A stretch of 6,842 nucleotides of DNA from an uncultured Verrucomicrobiota bacterium (GCA_946482165.1 CAMLQS010000279.1:1-6842), one strand, 5' to 3'. Numbered from the stretch's first letter, positions 1 to 6,842 are shown. Notes: generated from the sequence alone by a model not told the origin. Numbers and translations are program-made.

Positions 1-909
1 CGGGGTGGGGTCGCCGGTGGCGACGACGTGGAAAGTCACGTCGGAGCCCGCGACCGCGAAGCGGGTGGAAGGGCCGGGACCGGAGACCAACTCGGGAGGC
101 GCCTGGATTTCGAGCATGGCTTCGCGTTCCTCGGAGCCCGCCGAGTTGGTGATCGTGACGCGGTAGGCGCCGGCCTGCCCGGCGGCGAGGTTGGCAAGGA
201 CGAGGCGGGCGGTGGTGGCGCCCGAGACACCCGGGCCGTCGGTGAGAGGTTCGTCGTTGAAGAACCACTGGAAGGTCGGCGCCGGCGCGCCGGCCGCGGT
301 GACGGTGAGCTCGACGGTGCCGCCGACGACGCCGACGGTGTCGACGGGGGGAGTGGAGACACTTGGCGGGATGCTCAGGTCGGTGACGGTCAGGGCGACC
401 GCGGCGGAGGCGGCGGAACCGACGATATTCTCCACGATAACGCGGTAGTCGCCCTCGTCGGCTTCGCTGACGCCGCTGACGGTGAGGGTGGCGGTGGAGG
501 CGCCGCTGATGTTGCCGCCGTCGACGAGGTCGGAGCCGTTGCGCCGCCAGCGGAAGACGGGCGCGGGCGTGCCGGTGGCGACGACGGTGAAGCTGACGTT
601 CTGGCCCGGGTTGGCGACCTGGGCGGCGGGCGGCTGGGTGATGGACGGCGTTTGGCGCACCTCGAGCGTCGCGAAGTCCGACTCGGCAAAGAGGCCGTTC
701 GAGGACGTCACGCGCACGCGGTAGGAGCCGGAGGAGGCGAGCGAAACGGGGTCGATCGTGTAGCTGGCGAAATTTGCGCCGTTGATCGGGCCGGCGCCCT
801 TGAACCACTGATAGGTGGGCGAGGTGGCGCCGGAGACGACGGCGGTAAAGGTGGCGGATTCGCCGACGAGGCGAACGAGGCTGTCGGGCTGGTCGGTGAA
901 GGCGGGAGG
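1..909 (-). repeat. Array of Ig-like domain repeats within the 1-1614 gene
   Basis: Three complete and one partial repeat units occur at approximately 909-655, 654-379, 378-103 and 102-1. Each unit starts with a Pro-rich linker followed by a Gly-x-x-(V/A)-x-(F/L)-T type strand (GESATFTAVV, GQNVSFTVVA, GGTVELTVTA, GSDVTFHVVA). It then has a core Trp, a GAST/GATT-type turn and a YRV strand. The units are clearly related in protein pattern but diverged in DNA, so this is a protein-domain repeat, not a recent tandem DNA repeat. Confidence 0.85.
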
Positions 910-1614
910 GGTGCCGAGACGGCCGTTGACCTGGACGTTGTCGAAGGAGACGGCGCCGGAGACGAGGCGGCCGCGGATCGCGCCGTTGCCGTAAAAGCCA
1001 GGGGGCAGCTCGTGCGAGTAGGTGGTGAAGCCGGGGCCGGCGGCCACGGTCTGGGTGGCGAAGACGATGTTGTTGAAGAGCCACTCTATCGTGGCGGCGC
1101 CGCCGTTGCCGCGCGCGGCGTAGGTGAAGTCCGGGCCGGCGGCGTTGGCGTGGCCGGTGGTGTCGGCGACCGTGAGGGTCCAGGCGGTGTTCAGGAGCCT
1201 GAAGGTGAGCATCATGCCGGCCGCGTCGCTCAAGGCCATGTCGTTGCCGTCGGGCGTGACGGAGTTGGCGAAGTTGAACGCGCCGAAGGTGTCCGCGCGC
1301 ACGTCGGAGGCGTTGGCGGTGTCGAAATCGGCGAAGGACCACGCGCCGAAGGCCGGGTTGTTGTAGCCGGGAAGCCCGTTGGCGGAGGTGATGGTTCCGT
1401 CGACGACATTCGAGTCGGGGACGAAGGCGCCGCGGTAGGTGGCGGCGATGTGGTCGACGGCGCCTCCGTTCTCTCCATCCAGCTCCGGATAGCCGGCGCC
1501 AAGGAACTGGCTGAAGGTCCAGCCGGCCAAGGTGGTGTCCTGCGCGTGCGCGGTGGCGGCGAAGGAAGCCGCGAGGGCGAGGAGCGAGAGAGAGGAGGGA
1601 AGCCGATACGACAT
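1..1614 (-). CDS. Secreted protein with PEP-CTERM-paralogous N-domain and Ig-like repeats, 3' end outside window
   Basis: The frame is open from an ATG at 1614 to the left edge with no stop: 538 codons, and the true length is unknown. It opens with a Sec signal peptide (MSYRLPSSLSLLALAASF, AHA|Q cleavage after residue 24). Residues 27-231 align almost without gaps with residues 23-231 of the PEP-CTERM protein upstream, about 60-65% identical by hand count, including GWTFSQFLGAGYPE, TSANGLPGYN, ARGNGG-ATIEWLF and FYGNG. From about 236 onward it differs. It becomes a series of Ig-like domains of about 85-92 residues (236-320, 321-412, 413-504, and a fourth cut by the edge), each with the core Trp (YQWFK, FRWRRN, FQWFF) and a late YRV strand (SGSYRVRV, EGDYRVIV, AGAYRVTI). 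No cysteines are present, so the usual Ig disulfide is absent. Such stacks commonly act as stalks or adhesive modules on bacterial surface proteins; that role is inferred. The C-terminal anchor, if any, lies beyond the window. There is no obvious Shine-Dalgarno. Confidence 0.9.
   Translation of the reverse strand, partial: MSYRLPSSLSLLALAASFAATAHAQDTTLAGWTFSQFLGAGYPELDGENGGAVDHIAATYRGAFVPDSNVVDGTITSANGLPGYNNPAFGAWSFADFDTANASDVRADTFGAFNFANSVTPDGNDMALSDAAGMMLTFRLLNTAWTLTVADTTGHANAAGPDFTYAARGNGGAATIEWLFNNIVFATQTVAAGPGFTTYSHELPPGFYGNGAIRGRLVSGAVSFDNVQVNGRLGTPPAFTDQPDSLVRLVGESATFTAVVSGATSPTYQWFKGAGPINGANFASYTIDPVSLASSGSYRVRVTSSNGLFAESDFATLEVRQTPSITQPPAAQVANPGQNVSFTVVATGTPAPVFRWRRNGSDLVDGGNISGASTATLTVSGVSEADEGDYRVIVENIVGSAASAAVALTVTDLSIPPSVSTPPVDTVGVVGGTVELTVTAAGAPAPTFQWFFNDEPLTDGPGVSGATTARLVLANLAAGQAGAYRVTITNSAGSEEREAMLEIQAPPELVSGPGPSTRFAVAGSDVTFHVVATGDPTP
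922..1536 (-). repeat. Tandem paralogous domain, copy B (N-domain of Ig-repeat protein)
   Basis: This segment encodes residues 27-231 of the Ig-repeat protein. It is the counterpart of 1788-2414 in the same orientation. The DNA is still recognisably similar, with a 26-base identical run at 1502-1527 matching 2380-2405. Relative to copy A it lacks two residues after TTGHANA and about three before the final SFDN strand. The divergence suggests an old duplication that is kept at the protein level. Confidence 0.85.
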
Positions 1615-1645
1615 ACGGGAAAAGCTTTTCGAATTAAACGAGACG

Positions 1646-1674
1646 GACCGCCGGCTCCGAAGAGACCGGCGGTC
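1646..1674 (-). terminator. UUCG-capped intercistronic hairpin (attenuating terminator or mRNA-stabilising stem)
   Basis: Read on the minus strand, GACCGCCGG and CCGGCGGTC form a perfect 9-bp outer stem. Inside it CTC pairs with GAG around a TTCG loop, leaving one bulged T, so the whole element is a 12-bp stem with the very stable C(UUCG)G cap. It starts 23 nt after the PEP-CTERM stop and ends about 31 nt before the ATG of the Ig-repeat gene. The sequence just after the stem (CGTCTCGTTTAATTC) is only weakly T-rich, so this is not a textbook intrinsic terminator. A partial terminator, or a 3'-end protecting stem that lowers expression of the downstream gene, fits as well. Confidence 0.6.
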
Positions 1675-1697
1675 GATGCAAGACGTGACGCGCGATA

Positions 1698-2480
1698 TCA
1701 GGCGGAGCGACGGCGGCGGGAGGCGGCGAAGCCCAGTCCGGCGAGGCCGGCCAAGGCGGCGAAGCTGGACGGCTCGGGGACGGCGGAGCCCCCGATCTGG
1801 GAGTTGTCGAAGTTGACCGTTCCGACGGAGTCCGAGCGCAGGCGCCCCTGGATGACGCCGTTGCCATAGAACTCGGCGGGCAGATCGACGCCGTAGGTCG
1901 CGAAGCTGGCGGCGGCGATGCTCGAGGTGGCGAACACCGAGCCGTCGAACAACCACTCGATCGTGGCGACGCCTCCGTTGCCGCGGGCGGCGAAGGTGAA
2001 GTCGTTGTCCGCGCCATCCACGTTCGTGAAGCCGGCGGTGTCGTTGACCTGGATCGTCCAGAGCGTGTCCTTCACGTTGAAGCGCAGGTTCATGCCGGCG
2101 CCGTCGGTGAGGGCCATGTCCTTGCCGTCGAGGGTGAGCGAGTTCTGGAAGTTAAGCGCGCCGAAGGACTCCGCGCGGACATCGACGCCGTTCGAGGTGT
2201 TGAAGTTCGCGAAGGACCAGCTGCCGAAGGTCGCCGTGTTGTAGCCGGGGAGGCCGTTGGCGGAGGTGTAGGCGCCGTCGACGACGGTGAAGTCGGGATC
2301 GAAGCCGCCGCGGTAGGTCGCGGCGATGAAGTCGACGGAACCGCCGTTTTCACCGTCGATCTCGGGATAACCGGCGCCGAGGAACTGGCTGAAGGTCCAG
2401 CCGGCGAGCGTGGTCTGGGCGCTGGCGACCGCGGGAAGGGCGGCGGCGGCGAGGAGGGAAACCGTGAGGATTTTTTTCAT
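1698..2480 (-). CDS. PEP-CTERM sorting-domain protein
   Basis: A 260-residue exported protein of unknown biochemical role. It starts at the ATG at 2480 with a Sec signal peptide (MKKILTVSLL, Ala-rich core, ASA|Q cleavage after residue 21). The mature part (22-231) is predicted mostly beta, with GWTFSQFLGAGYPE near its start, TSANGLPGYN, DMALTDGAGM, ARGNGG-ATIEWLF and EFYGNGVIQGRL; it contains no cysteine. The C-terminus is a classic PEP-CTERM anchor: VPEPSS (234-239), a hydrophobic helix (about 240-253) and a basic RRRR cluster (255-258). In known systems an exosortase in the inner membrane cuts at this motif and passes the protein to the cell surface or extracellular matrix; no exosortase is in the window. 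The gene begins 24 bp after the beta-helix stop, which suggests co-transcription. Its mature domain is a close paralogue of the N-terminal part of the next gene (1-1614). A strong hairpin follows the stop. Confidence 0.92.
   Translation of the reverse strand: MKKILTVSLLAAAALPAVASAQTTLAGWTFSQFLGAGYPEIDGENGGSVDFIAATYRGGFDPDFTVVDGAYTSANGLPGYNTATFGSWSFANFNTSNGVDVRAESFGALNFQNSLTLDGKDMALTDGAGMNLRFNVKDTLWTIQVNDTAGFTNVDGADNDFTFAARGNGGVATIEWLFDGSVFATSSIAAASFATYGVDLPAEFYGNGVIQGRLRSDSVGTVNFDNSQIGGSAVPEPSSFAALAGLAGLGFAASRRRRSA
1788..2414 (-). repeat. Tandem paralogous domain, copy A (mature domain of PEP-CTERM protein)
   Basis: This segment encodes residues 23-231 of the PEP-CTERM protein and is the direct-repeat partner of 922-1536. 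Similarity stops at the same place in both genes: just after the last FDN strand, before VPEPSS here and before the first Ig domain in the other copy. The domain boundary is therefore sharp, and only the C-terminal module differs. Confidence 0.85.
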
Positions 2481-2504
2481 GATTAAGCAGGAAGCGATGG
2501 AGGT

Positions 2505-4100
2505 TTAGTTCTTGAGGACGCCGCGCTTGTTGAGGGCGGTCCAACCGGAGGTCCAGAGGGTCGCGGCATCGCGGTCGAACGCGCCCTTGTAGGCGGTGGC
2601 GACGAGCGGCGCGCGGACGTAGGCGGCGTCCTGGGTGGAGCCGTAGGCGAGGTTGGAGGCGCTCGCGAGGGGGCGGGGGTCGATGCCGTTGGCGGCGGTG
2701 TGGCTGATGCCCGCGACGGTGAACATCGTGCTGGAGTTGCTGCGGTTCAGCGTGGCGGGATAGAACACGTTCGGGACGGTGGAACCGAAGATGGTGCCGC
2801 TGACGGCACCGCCGCTCGTCATGGTGAGAACGTCGGTGAACGAGCTGTAGTTCGCCGAGAAGTCGTAGACCGCGTTGTTGCGGACCTGGAGCAGGCCGGT
2901 CCCGAAGTTGTTGCGGGCGGAGGGTGCGGTCTCGCCGGAGGCGAGACCGTCGACGCGGATGCCGGTGCCGGTGCTGGCGGTGGAGCCGATGTATTGGGCG
3001 ATGCTGTTGGCGACGACGCCCGCGTTGCCGGCGCGGAGACGGAAGGCGGCGGTGCCGGGGGTGTTGTGCCAGACGGTGAAGTTGTAGAGCTTGAGGAAGG
3101 GCAGCGGGTCGATGACGCCGGCCTGGTTCTCGGACTTGTCCTCGCCGTCGAGCTCGAGGCCGTTGTCGCCGATCTGGAGGCCGTTGACCGTGCCCTGGAG
3201 GACGAACACGAACTGGGCGGAACCGCGCCAGCCCTCGTCGACGTCGAAGCCGTCGTCGTCGGCGTAGTTGATGTTCGCATACTTGATGTTCACGTCGCCG
3301 CCGAAGATATCGATGCCGTCGTCGGAGGTGCAGTAGATGTCGACGTTTTCCACCGTGGTGTCCTTGCCCACGGCGTAGAGGGTGAGGGCGTTGATCTCCT
3401 TGTCGGCGGCGAGGCCGACTCCGCCGTGGCGGATGGAGACATACTTGATGGAGCCGGCGTTGTGCTGCTCGTTGACGCCGCCGTAGATGGCGTCGGCGCC
3501 GGTGAGGCCCTCGACGATGCCCTTGCCGAGGTCGAGGGTGTCGACGTCGGTGTCGCCGTCGACGTCGATCTGGTTGGAGTTGTTGGTGAAGGCGTCGCCC
3601 ATGAGGACGATACCGCCCCACATCTGCATGGTGCGGATGGCGGTCTCGGTGGCGTTGACGTCGTCGTCGGAGACGATGGTCGGGGCGAGGGGCGAGGTGC
3701 CGGGGTTGAGGTCGATGAACTTGCTGTCGTTGCCGGCGGTCCAGCGGACGAACTTGCCGTTGACCTTGTTGACCTTGCCGTCGCCGTCGGTGTCGAGGGC
3801 GGCGGTGGTGAAGATGACGGGGTTGCTGCTGGTGCCGCGGATCTGGATCTTGGAGTCGGGGCGGACGACGAGGGAGCCGGCGATGAGCGAGGTCTCGTCG
3901 GGCTGGCCGCGGACGACGGTTCCGGGGGCGACGTCGAGGGTCGCGCCGTCGCGGACATAGATGACGCGGTCGAGGATGTAGACATTGTCCGCGGTCCACT
4001 GGGTGTTGGCGGCGATGTCGGCGGTCACGTTGATGGTCGCCGCCGAGGCGGCGCCCGCCGCGATGGAAGCGGCCGCGAGGGAGAGGAGGGTTTTCTTCAT
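2505..4100 (-). CDS. Secreted right-handed parallel beta-helix protein
   Basis: A 531-residue secreted protein. The start is set at the ATG at 4100 because it opens directly into a Sec signal peptide (KK, then an Ala/Leu-rich core, AASA|A cleavage after residue 20). The frame extends upstream to 4163, but that would put 21 Pro/Gly-rich residues before the signal. Repeated short strands rich in Gly/Asn/Asp/Val suggest a parallel beta-helix. Family-like landmarks are GTVVRG (60-65), WGGIVLMGDA (161-170), a YGGVN...GSIKYVSIRHGG segment (206-227), EINALTLYAVG (235-245), NIKYANINYADDDGFD (271-286) and a C-terminal GAFDRD...WTSGWTALN. These resemble secreted proteins of Bacteroidota and Proteobacteria that are often annotated only as hypothetical. 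Two Asp-rich loops (103-116 and 179-192) look like calcium sites. It has no lipobox and no PEP-CTERM tail. The gene lies between the receptor and the PEP-CTERM gene, so a role with the receptor at the cell surface is inferred. No catalytic residues can be assigned. No clear Shine-Dalgarno is visible. Confidence 0.9.
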   Translation of the reverse strand: MKKTLLSLAAASIAAGAASAATINVTADIAANTQWTADNVYILDRVIYVRDGATLDVAPGTVVRGQPDETSLIAGSLVVRPDSKIQIRGTSSNPVIFTTAALDTDGDGKVNKVNGKFVRWTAGNDSKFIDLNPGTSPLAPTIVSDDDVNATETAIRTMQMWGGIVLMGDAFTNNSNQIDVDGDTDVDTLDLGKGIVEGLTGADAIYGGVNEQHNAGSIKYVSIRHGGVGLAADKEINALTLYAVGKDTTVENVDIYCTSDDGIDIFGGDVNIKYANINYADDDGFDVDEGWRGSAQFVFVLQGTVNGLQIGDNGLELDGEDKSENQAGVIDPLPFLKLYNFTVWHNTPGTAAFRLRAGNAGVVANSIAQYIGSTASTGTGIRVDGLASGETAPSARNNFGTGLLQVRNNAVYDFSANYSSFTDVLTMTSGGAVSGTIFGSTVPNVFYPATLNRSNSSTMFTVAGISHTAANGIDPRPLASASNLAYGSTQDAAYVRAPLVATAYKGAFDRDAATLWTSGWTALNKRGVLKN

Positions 4101-4211
4101 GTGTCGGATTGTCTGGTTTGGTGGTTGGGCTCCGCCGCCTGCGAGGGAGGCCGGAGGTGGCACGGTAGCGGGCCTCGGTGTCGTTCCCGTGGAGTCCCGG
4201 TGACGCTCTGG

Positions 4212-6842
4212 TTAAAAGTCGGCCGAGACGGACAAACTGAAGTCGCGGCCGGCGCGGTAGGAGTTGCGCTCGACGACGCGGCCGAGGGCCTCGCGGTCGT
4301 AGATGGTGCCGAGGACCGGATCGAAGAGGTTCTTGACCGAGAACTTCAGCTTGAACGTGTCGTTGATGCGCTGGCTCAGGATGAAGTCGCAGCGCACGTG
4401 GCTCCGCTGGTAGAGGTCGAAGTCGGCGTTCGCGATGCTGACGGCGTTGGTGAGCCCGGAGGCGACGAGCACGTCGCTGACGGCGTAGGCGGCGAAGGTG
4501 GCGCTGGTGCCCCAGCGATCGCGGCGCCAGGTCAGGTCGGCGTTGGCGATGTATTCAGGCTGATCATACAGCCGGCGGGAGCGCTTGATCTTCGATGGAT
4601 CGGCGAAGTCGGCCTGCACGGACTGGACGGCGATGGGGATTTCCTCCACCTCGGCGTCGATGTAGGTGAAGTTGCCGCCGAGGCTGAACTCGCGCAGGGC
4701 CTCGATCCAGCGGCCGATGCCGTGGCGGAACTCCAATTCCACGCCATAGAGCTCGGCGGTGCCGGGGTTGTTCAGCCAAGTCTCGACGTCGCCGGCCGTC
4801 GTGGTGAGGAGGATTTTCTCGATCGGCCGGGCCACGCGCTTGTGGAACAGGGAGACGGAGAGCGAATCCTCCGGGGCGGGGTTCCATTCCGCGCGCACAT
4901 CGTAGTTATCGACCGTGCTCGGGCGGATGGCGGGGTTTCCGATGACGAGGTTTTGGGTCTCGATGCTGCGATTGAAGAAGGGGCTGATCTCGCGGGCCGA
5001 GGGGCGGCCCTTGGTCTGGGAATAGGCGGTGCGGAGAGTGACCTTGGCGGGGAGGTCGAAGATGAGGCCGGCCGCGGGGAGGACGTTGCTCTCCTCGAAG
5101 TCGGAGCTGACGGGGACGATGCTGTCCCCGGAGCCCGGGATGACATACTGCGCGCCGGGCAGATCGGTGGTGCCGAGCAGGTCGCCGAAGCCGGCGGCGA
5201 CCTCGTTGGAGTAGAAGTTGTTGCTCGTCAGGTTGCCCCAGCGGGCGCCTCCCGAGGAGGAGATCGAGAACGACTCGAGGCGGGCGCCGCCGACCAACTT
5301 GAGGCGTTTGGTCGCGGCGAGCGAGGCGCCGAGATAGATGGCGTCGATCTCGCGCTCGGCGCGCGAGGTGAGCGGGTAGCTGGAGCTGGTGGCGGAGAAG
5401 TCCCCGCCGGAGATGAACTCCGAGTAAAGGGTGCCGTAGTCCGACGCCGTGATGTCGTCCGCAGGCTGGCGAAAATCGGTGAGGCCGTCGACGACGCGGG
5501 AGGAGCGGTCGGTGGCGACCCCGAAGTCGAGGGTGGATTCGCGTCCGGCGAAGAGATCGCGCGGCAGGGTGAAATCGAGACGACCCGCGTCCTGCGACTC
5601 CACGTTTTCGAGCCAGCTCGACGAGAGCGCGGTGGGCGCGGCGGCGTTTCGGCTCAGGATGTAGTTGGCGTAGGGATCGGCGAGTTCGCTGGCGAAGCGG
5701 GTCTCGAGGAAAACGTCCGTCTGTCCGGCCTCGGCCGTCTGCGCGGCCCACCGCATGCGGAGGTCGGCGGCGGCGGGGAACTCATGTTCGCCGGAGAGCT
5801 GGAACGTCTTCAGCTCGCGCTCGCGGTAGTATTCGTTGCCCTGGAAAAAGAAGAGCGTGTCGAGGGTGGGATTCTCGCCGCCCTCGAACTCGAGGTTCGA
5901 GTTCAGGCGGATGTCGTTTTGTTGCAGGTAGGACGTGTCGATGCCGCTGCGGACGTAGAGCGCGTCGAACTTCACCTCGTGATTCTGGGCGAACAGGTAG
6001 GCGACGCCGCCGTTGAAGGTCGTGACGCTTTCGGTTTCCGACTGGTCGTAGACGTTGCGCACGTCGGGGACGAACTTCGACGGGTCGGAAGGGGCCTCCA
6101 GCGCGCCGGGTTCGCCGGTGAGCGGGTCGGCGGCGAGGGCGATGAACTTTTGCCGGGCGCCGGAGCGGCTCTTGGTGGTGGATTCGTTTTCGGCCGCGAG
6201 GCGCCAGCCCAGACTGTTGTCACGCACGGTCACGCTGCGACCGATCTCGGCGGAGAACTCGGTGCCGAGCGGATACGAGCCGCGCGAGGTGGGGACATAT
6301 TGCCAGGTCGGGTCGAGTTCGCCCGGGGCGGGACGGTTGTCCGTGCCGAACCCGAAGCGTTCTCCCGAGCTGCCGCGAGTGGGGTAATCCAGCCCGCCGT
6401 CGAGCGCGTTGGAGTTGGCCTTAAGGCCCGCGCCGACCTTTGCGTAGTTTTCCTCCGGTATCGGATTCGTGGAGATGTCGATGTTGCCGCCGCCGGATTC
6501 GCCCCACAGCTCGGGTCCGTAGGTCTTCGAAACGACCACGGCTCCCACGGCCGAGGACGGCAGCAGGTCCATCTGGAAGGCCTGTTTCTCGGGGTCCGGG
6601 CTGGGCAGCTTTAGTCCGTTGACCGTCGTGCTCAGGAAGCGGTCGCTGAGGCCGCGGATGACGGCGAACTGGCCGTTGGCGACGGAGACGCCGGGGATGC
6701 GGATGACGGCGTCGGAGAGGTCGGTCGCGGAAAATTTAGCGAGTTGATCCGCGCTCAGGAAGTCGATCGCGATATCGGCGGTCTGCCGCATGTCCTGGAG
6801 GTCCCCGGTCGAGCCCTTCACGACGCTGGATTCGACGACTAG
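4212..6842 (-). CDS. TonB-dependent outer-membrane receptor, 5'-truncated by window edge
   Basis: This is the C-terminal 876 residues of a TonB-dependent receptor, a 22-strand outer-membrane barrel that imports bound ligands using TonB/ExbBD energy. The frame is open to the right edge, so the signal peptide, any N-terminal extension and the TonB box lie outside. A GTG at 6821 could be taken as a start, but in-frame codons continue upstream of it and a start there would remove the export signal. Counting from the edge, the plug domain covers about residues 17-125. It shows QFAVIRGL (58-65), PSPDPEKQ (80-87) and GESGGGNIDI (114-123), which match the large receptor family in Bacteroidota, Verrucomicrobiota and Proteobacteria that carries an 'IPGxxVxxGQFAVIRGL' plug. 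The rest is barrel, with aromatic-rich alternating strands, a late FSVKNLFDPVLGT strand and a terminal SLSVSADF ending in Phe, the usual Bam recognition end. The ligand is not identifiable. The gene is followed by a 111-bp gap and a co-directional secreted beta-helix gene. Confidence 0.95.
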   Translation of the reverse strand, partial: LVVESSVVKGSTGDLQDMRQTADIAIDFLSADQLAKFSATDLSDAVIRIPGVSVANGQFAVIRGLSDRFLSTTVNGLKLPSPDPEKQAFQMDLLPSSAVGAVVVSKTYGPELWGESGGGNIDISTNPIPEENYAKVGAGLKANSNALDGGLDYPTRGSSGERFGFGTDNRPAPGELDPTWQYVPTSRGSYPLGTEFSAEIGRSVTVRDNSLGWRLAAENESTTKSRSGARQKFIALAADPLTGEPGALEAPSDPSKFVPDVRNVYDQSETESVTTFNGGVAYLFAQNHEVKFDALYVRSGIDTSYLQQNDIRLNSNLEFEGGENPTLDTLFFFQGNEYYRERELKTFQLSGEHEFPAAADLRMRWAAQTAEAGQTDVFLETRFASELADPYANYILSRNAAAPTALSSSWLENVESQDAGRLDFTLPRDLFAGRESTLDFGVATDRSSRVVDGLTDFRQPADDITASDYGTLYSEFISGGDFSATSSSYPLTSRAEREIDAIYLGASLAATKRLKLVGGARLESFSISSSGGARWGNLTSNNFYSNEVAAGFGDLLGTTDLPGAQYVIPGSGDSIVPVSSDFEESNVLPAAGLIFDLPAKVTLRTAYSQTKGRPSAREISPFFNRSIETQNLVIGNPAIRPSTVDNYDVRAEWNPAPEDSLSVSLFHKRVARPIEKILLTTTAGDVETWLNNPGTAELYGVELEFRHGIGRWIEALREFSLGGNFTYIDAEVEEIPIAVQSVQADFADPSKIKRSRRLYDQPEYIANADLTWRRDRWGTSATFAAYAVSDVLVASGLTNAVSIANADFDLYQRSHVRCDFILSQRINDTFKLKFSVKNLFDPVLGTIYDREALGRVVERNSYRAGRDFSLSVSADF

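Noticed and set aside
28..1869. A 613-codon open frame on the plus strand
   Set aside because: It is the Gly/Arg/Ala-rich antisense shadow of the Ig-repeat gene and the end of the PEP-CTERM gene, and it crosses their intergenic hairpin.
2350..3999. A 549-codon minus-strand frame overlapping the beta-helix and PEP-CTERM genes
   Set aside because: The product is almost only Arg, Pro, His and Gln, an out-of-frame reading of the real genes, and it spans their stop/start junction.
4131..4155. A weak stem between the receptor and beta-helix genes
   Set aside because: Only two 4-bp stems separated by a 2-nt bulge, with a 7-nt loop and no T-run after it. This is too weak in such GC-rich sequence to call a terminator; no convincing promoter was seen in 4101-4211 either.
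4101..4163. An upstream extension of the beta-helix gene to a start at 4163
   Set aside because: It would add 21 Pro/Gly-rich residues before a complete signal peptide that begins at the ATG at 4100.
2700..6614. A 1304-codon open frame on the plus strand
   Set aside because: It is antisense to the receptor and beta-helix genes. Its translation is low-complexity Gly/Ala/Val/Asp/Glu with no domain or signal, as expected when a GC-rich gene lies on the opposite strand.
6819..6821. GTG as the start of the TonB receptor
   Set aside because: The frame stays open upstream with sensible residues, and a start here would lack a signal peptide. The true start is outside the window.
1..6842. tRNA/rRNA genes, CRISPR arrays, insertion sequences, attachment sites
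   Set aside because: No cloverleaf, short regularly spaced repeats, transposase-like protein or terminal inverted repeats were seen. The window is almost fully covered by four protein genes.

Overview
The window is a GC-rich piece of bacterial chromosome in which all the coding sits on the minus strand. The protein set points to a Gram-negative, exosortase-bearing lineage. It contains a TonB-dependent outer-membrane receptor, a secreted parallel beta-helix protein, a protein ending in a textbook PEP-CTERM tail (VPEPSS, hydrophobic stretch, RRRR), and a signal-peptide protein with stacked immunoglobulin-like domains. This mix is typical of Verrucomicrobiota, perhaps Opitutaceae. The taxon is an inference from protein style; no marker gene is present.

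Layout in transcription order (right to left). (1) 6842-4212: TonB-dependent receptor, with its 5' end outside the window. (2) A 111-bp gap, 4101-4211. (3) 4100-2505: secreted beta-helix protein, 531 aa. (4) A 24-bp gap. (5) 2480-1698: PEP-CTERM protein, 260 aa. (6) An 83-bp gap holding a strong UUCG-capped hairpin. (7) 1614-1: a second secreted protein whose first ~230 residues are a paralogue of the PEP-CTERM protein, but which continues into Ig-like repeats and runs off the left edge without a stop.

Every gene product is predicted to leave the cytoplasm: one in the outer membrane and three with Sec-type signal peptides. The common direction and short gaps suggest one transcription unit, possibly with expression stepped down at the hairpin. 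A reasonable inference is a surface uptake or surface-display module: a receptor, a secreted beta-helix partner, and two related envelope proteins that share an N-terminal domain but have different C-terminal ends. The substrate cannot be read from the sequence. No enzyme, regulator, exosortase, RNA gene, mobile element or CRISPR array is seen. The long open frames on the plus strand are by-products of high-GC coding on the opposite strand.
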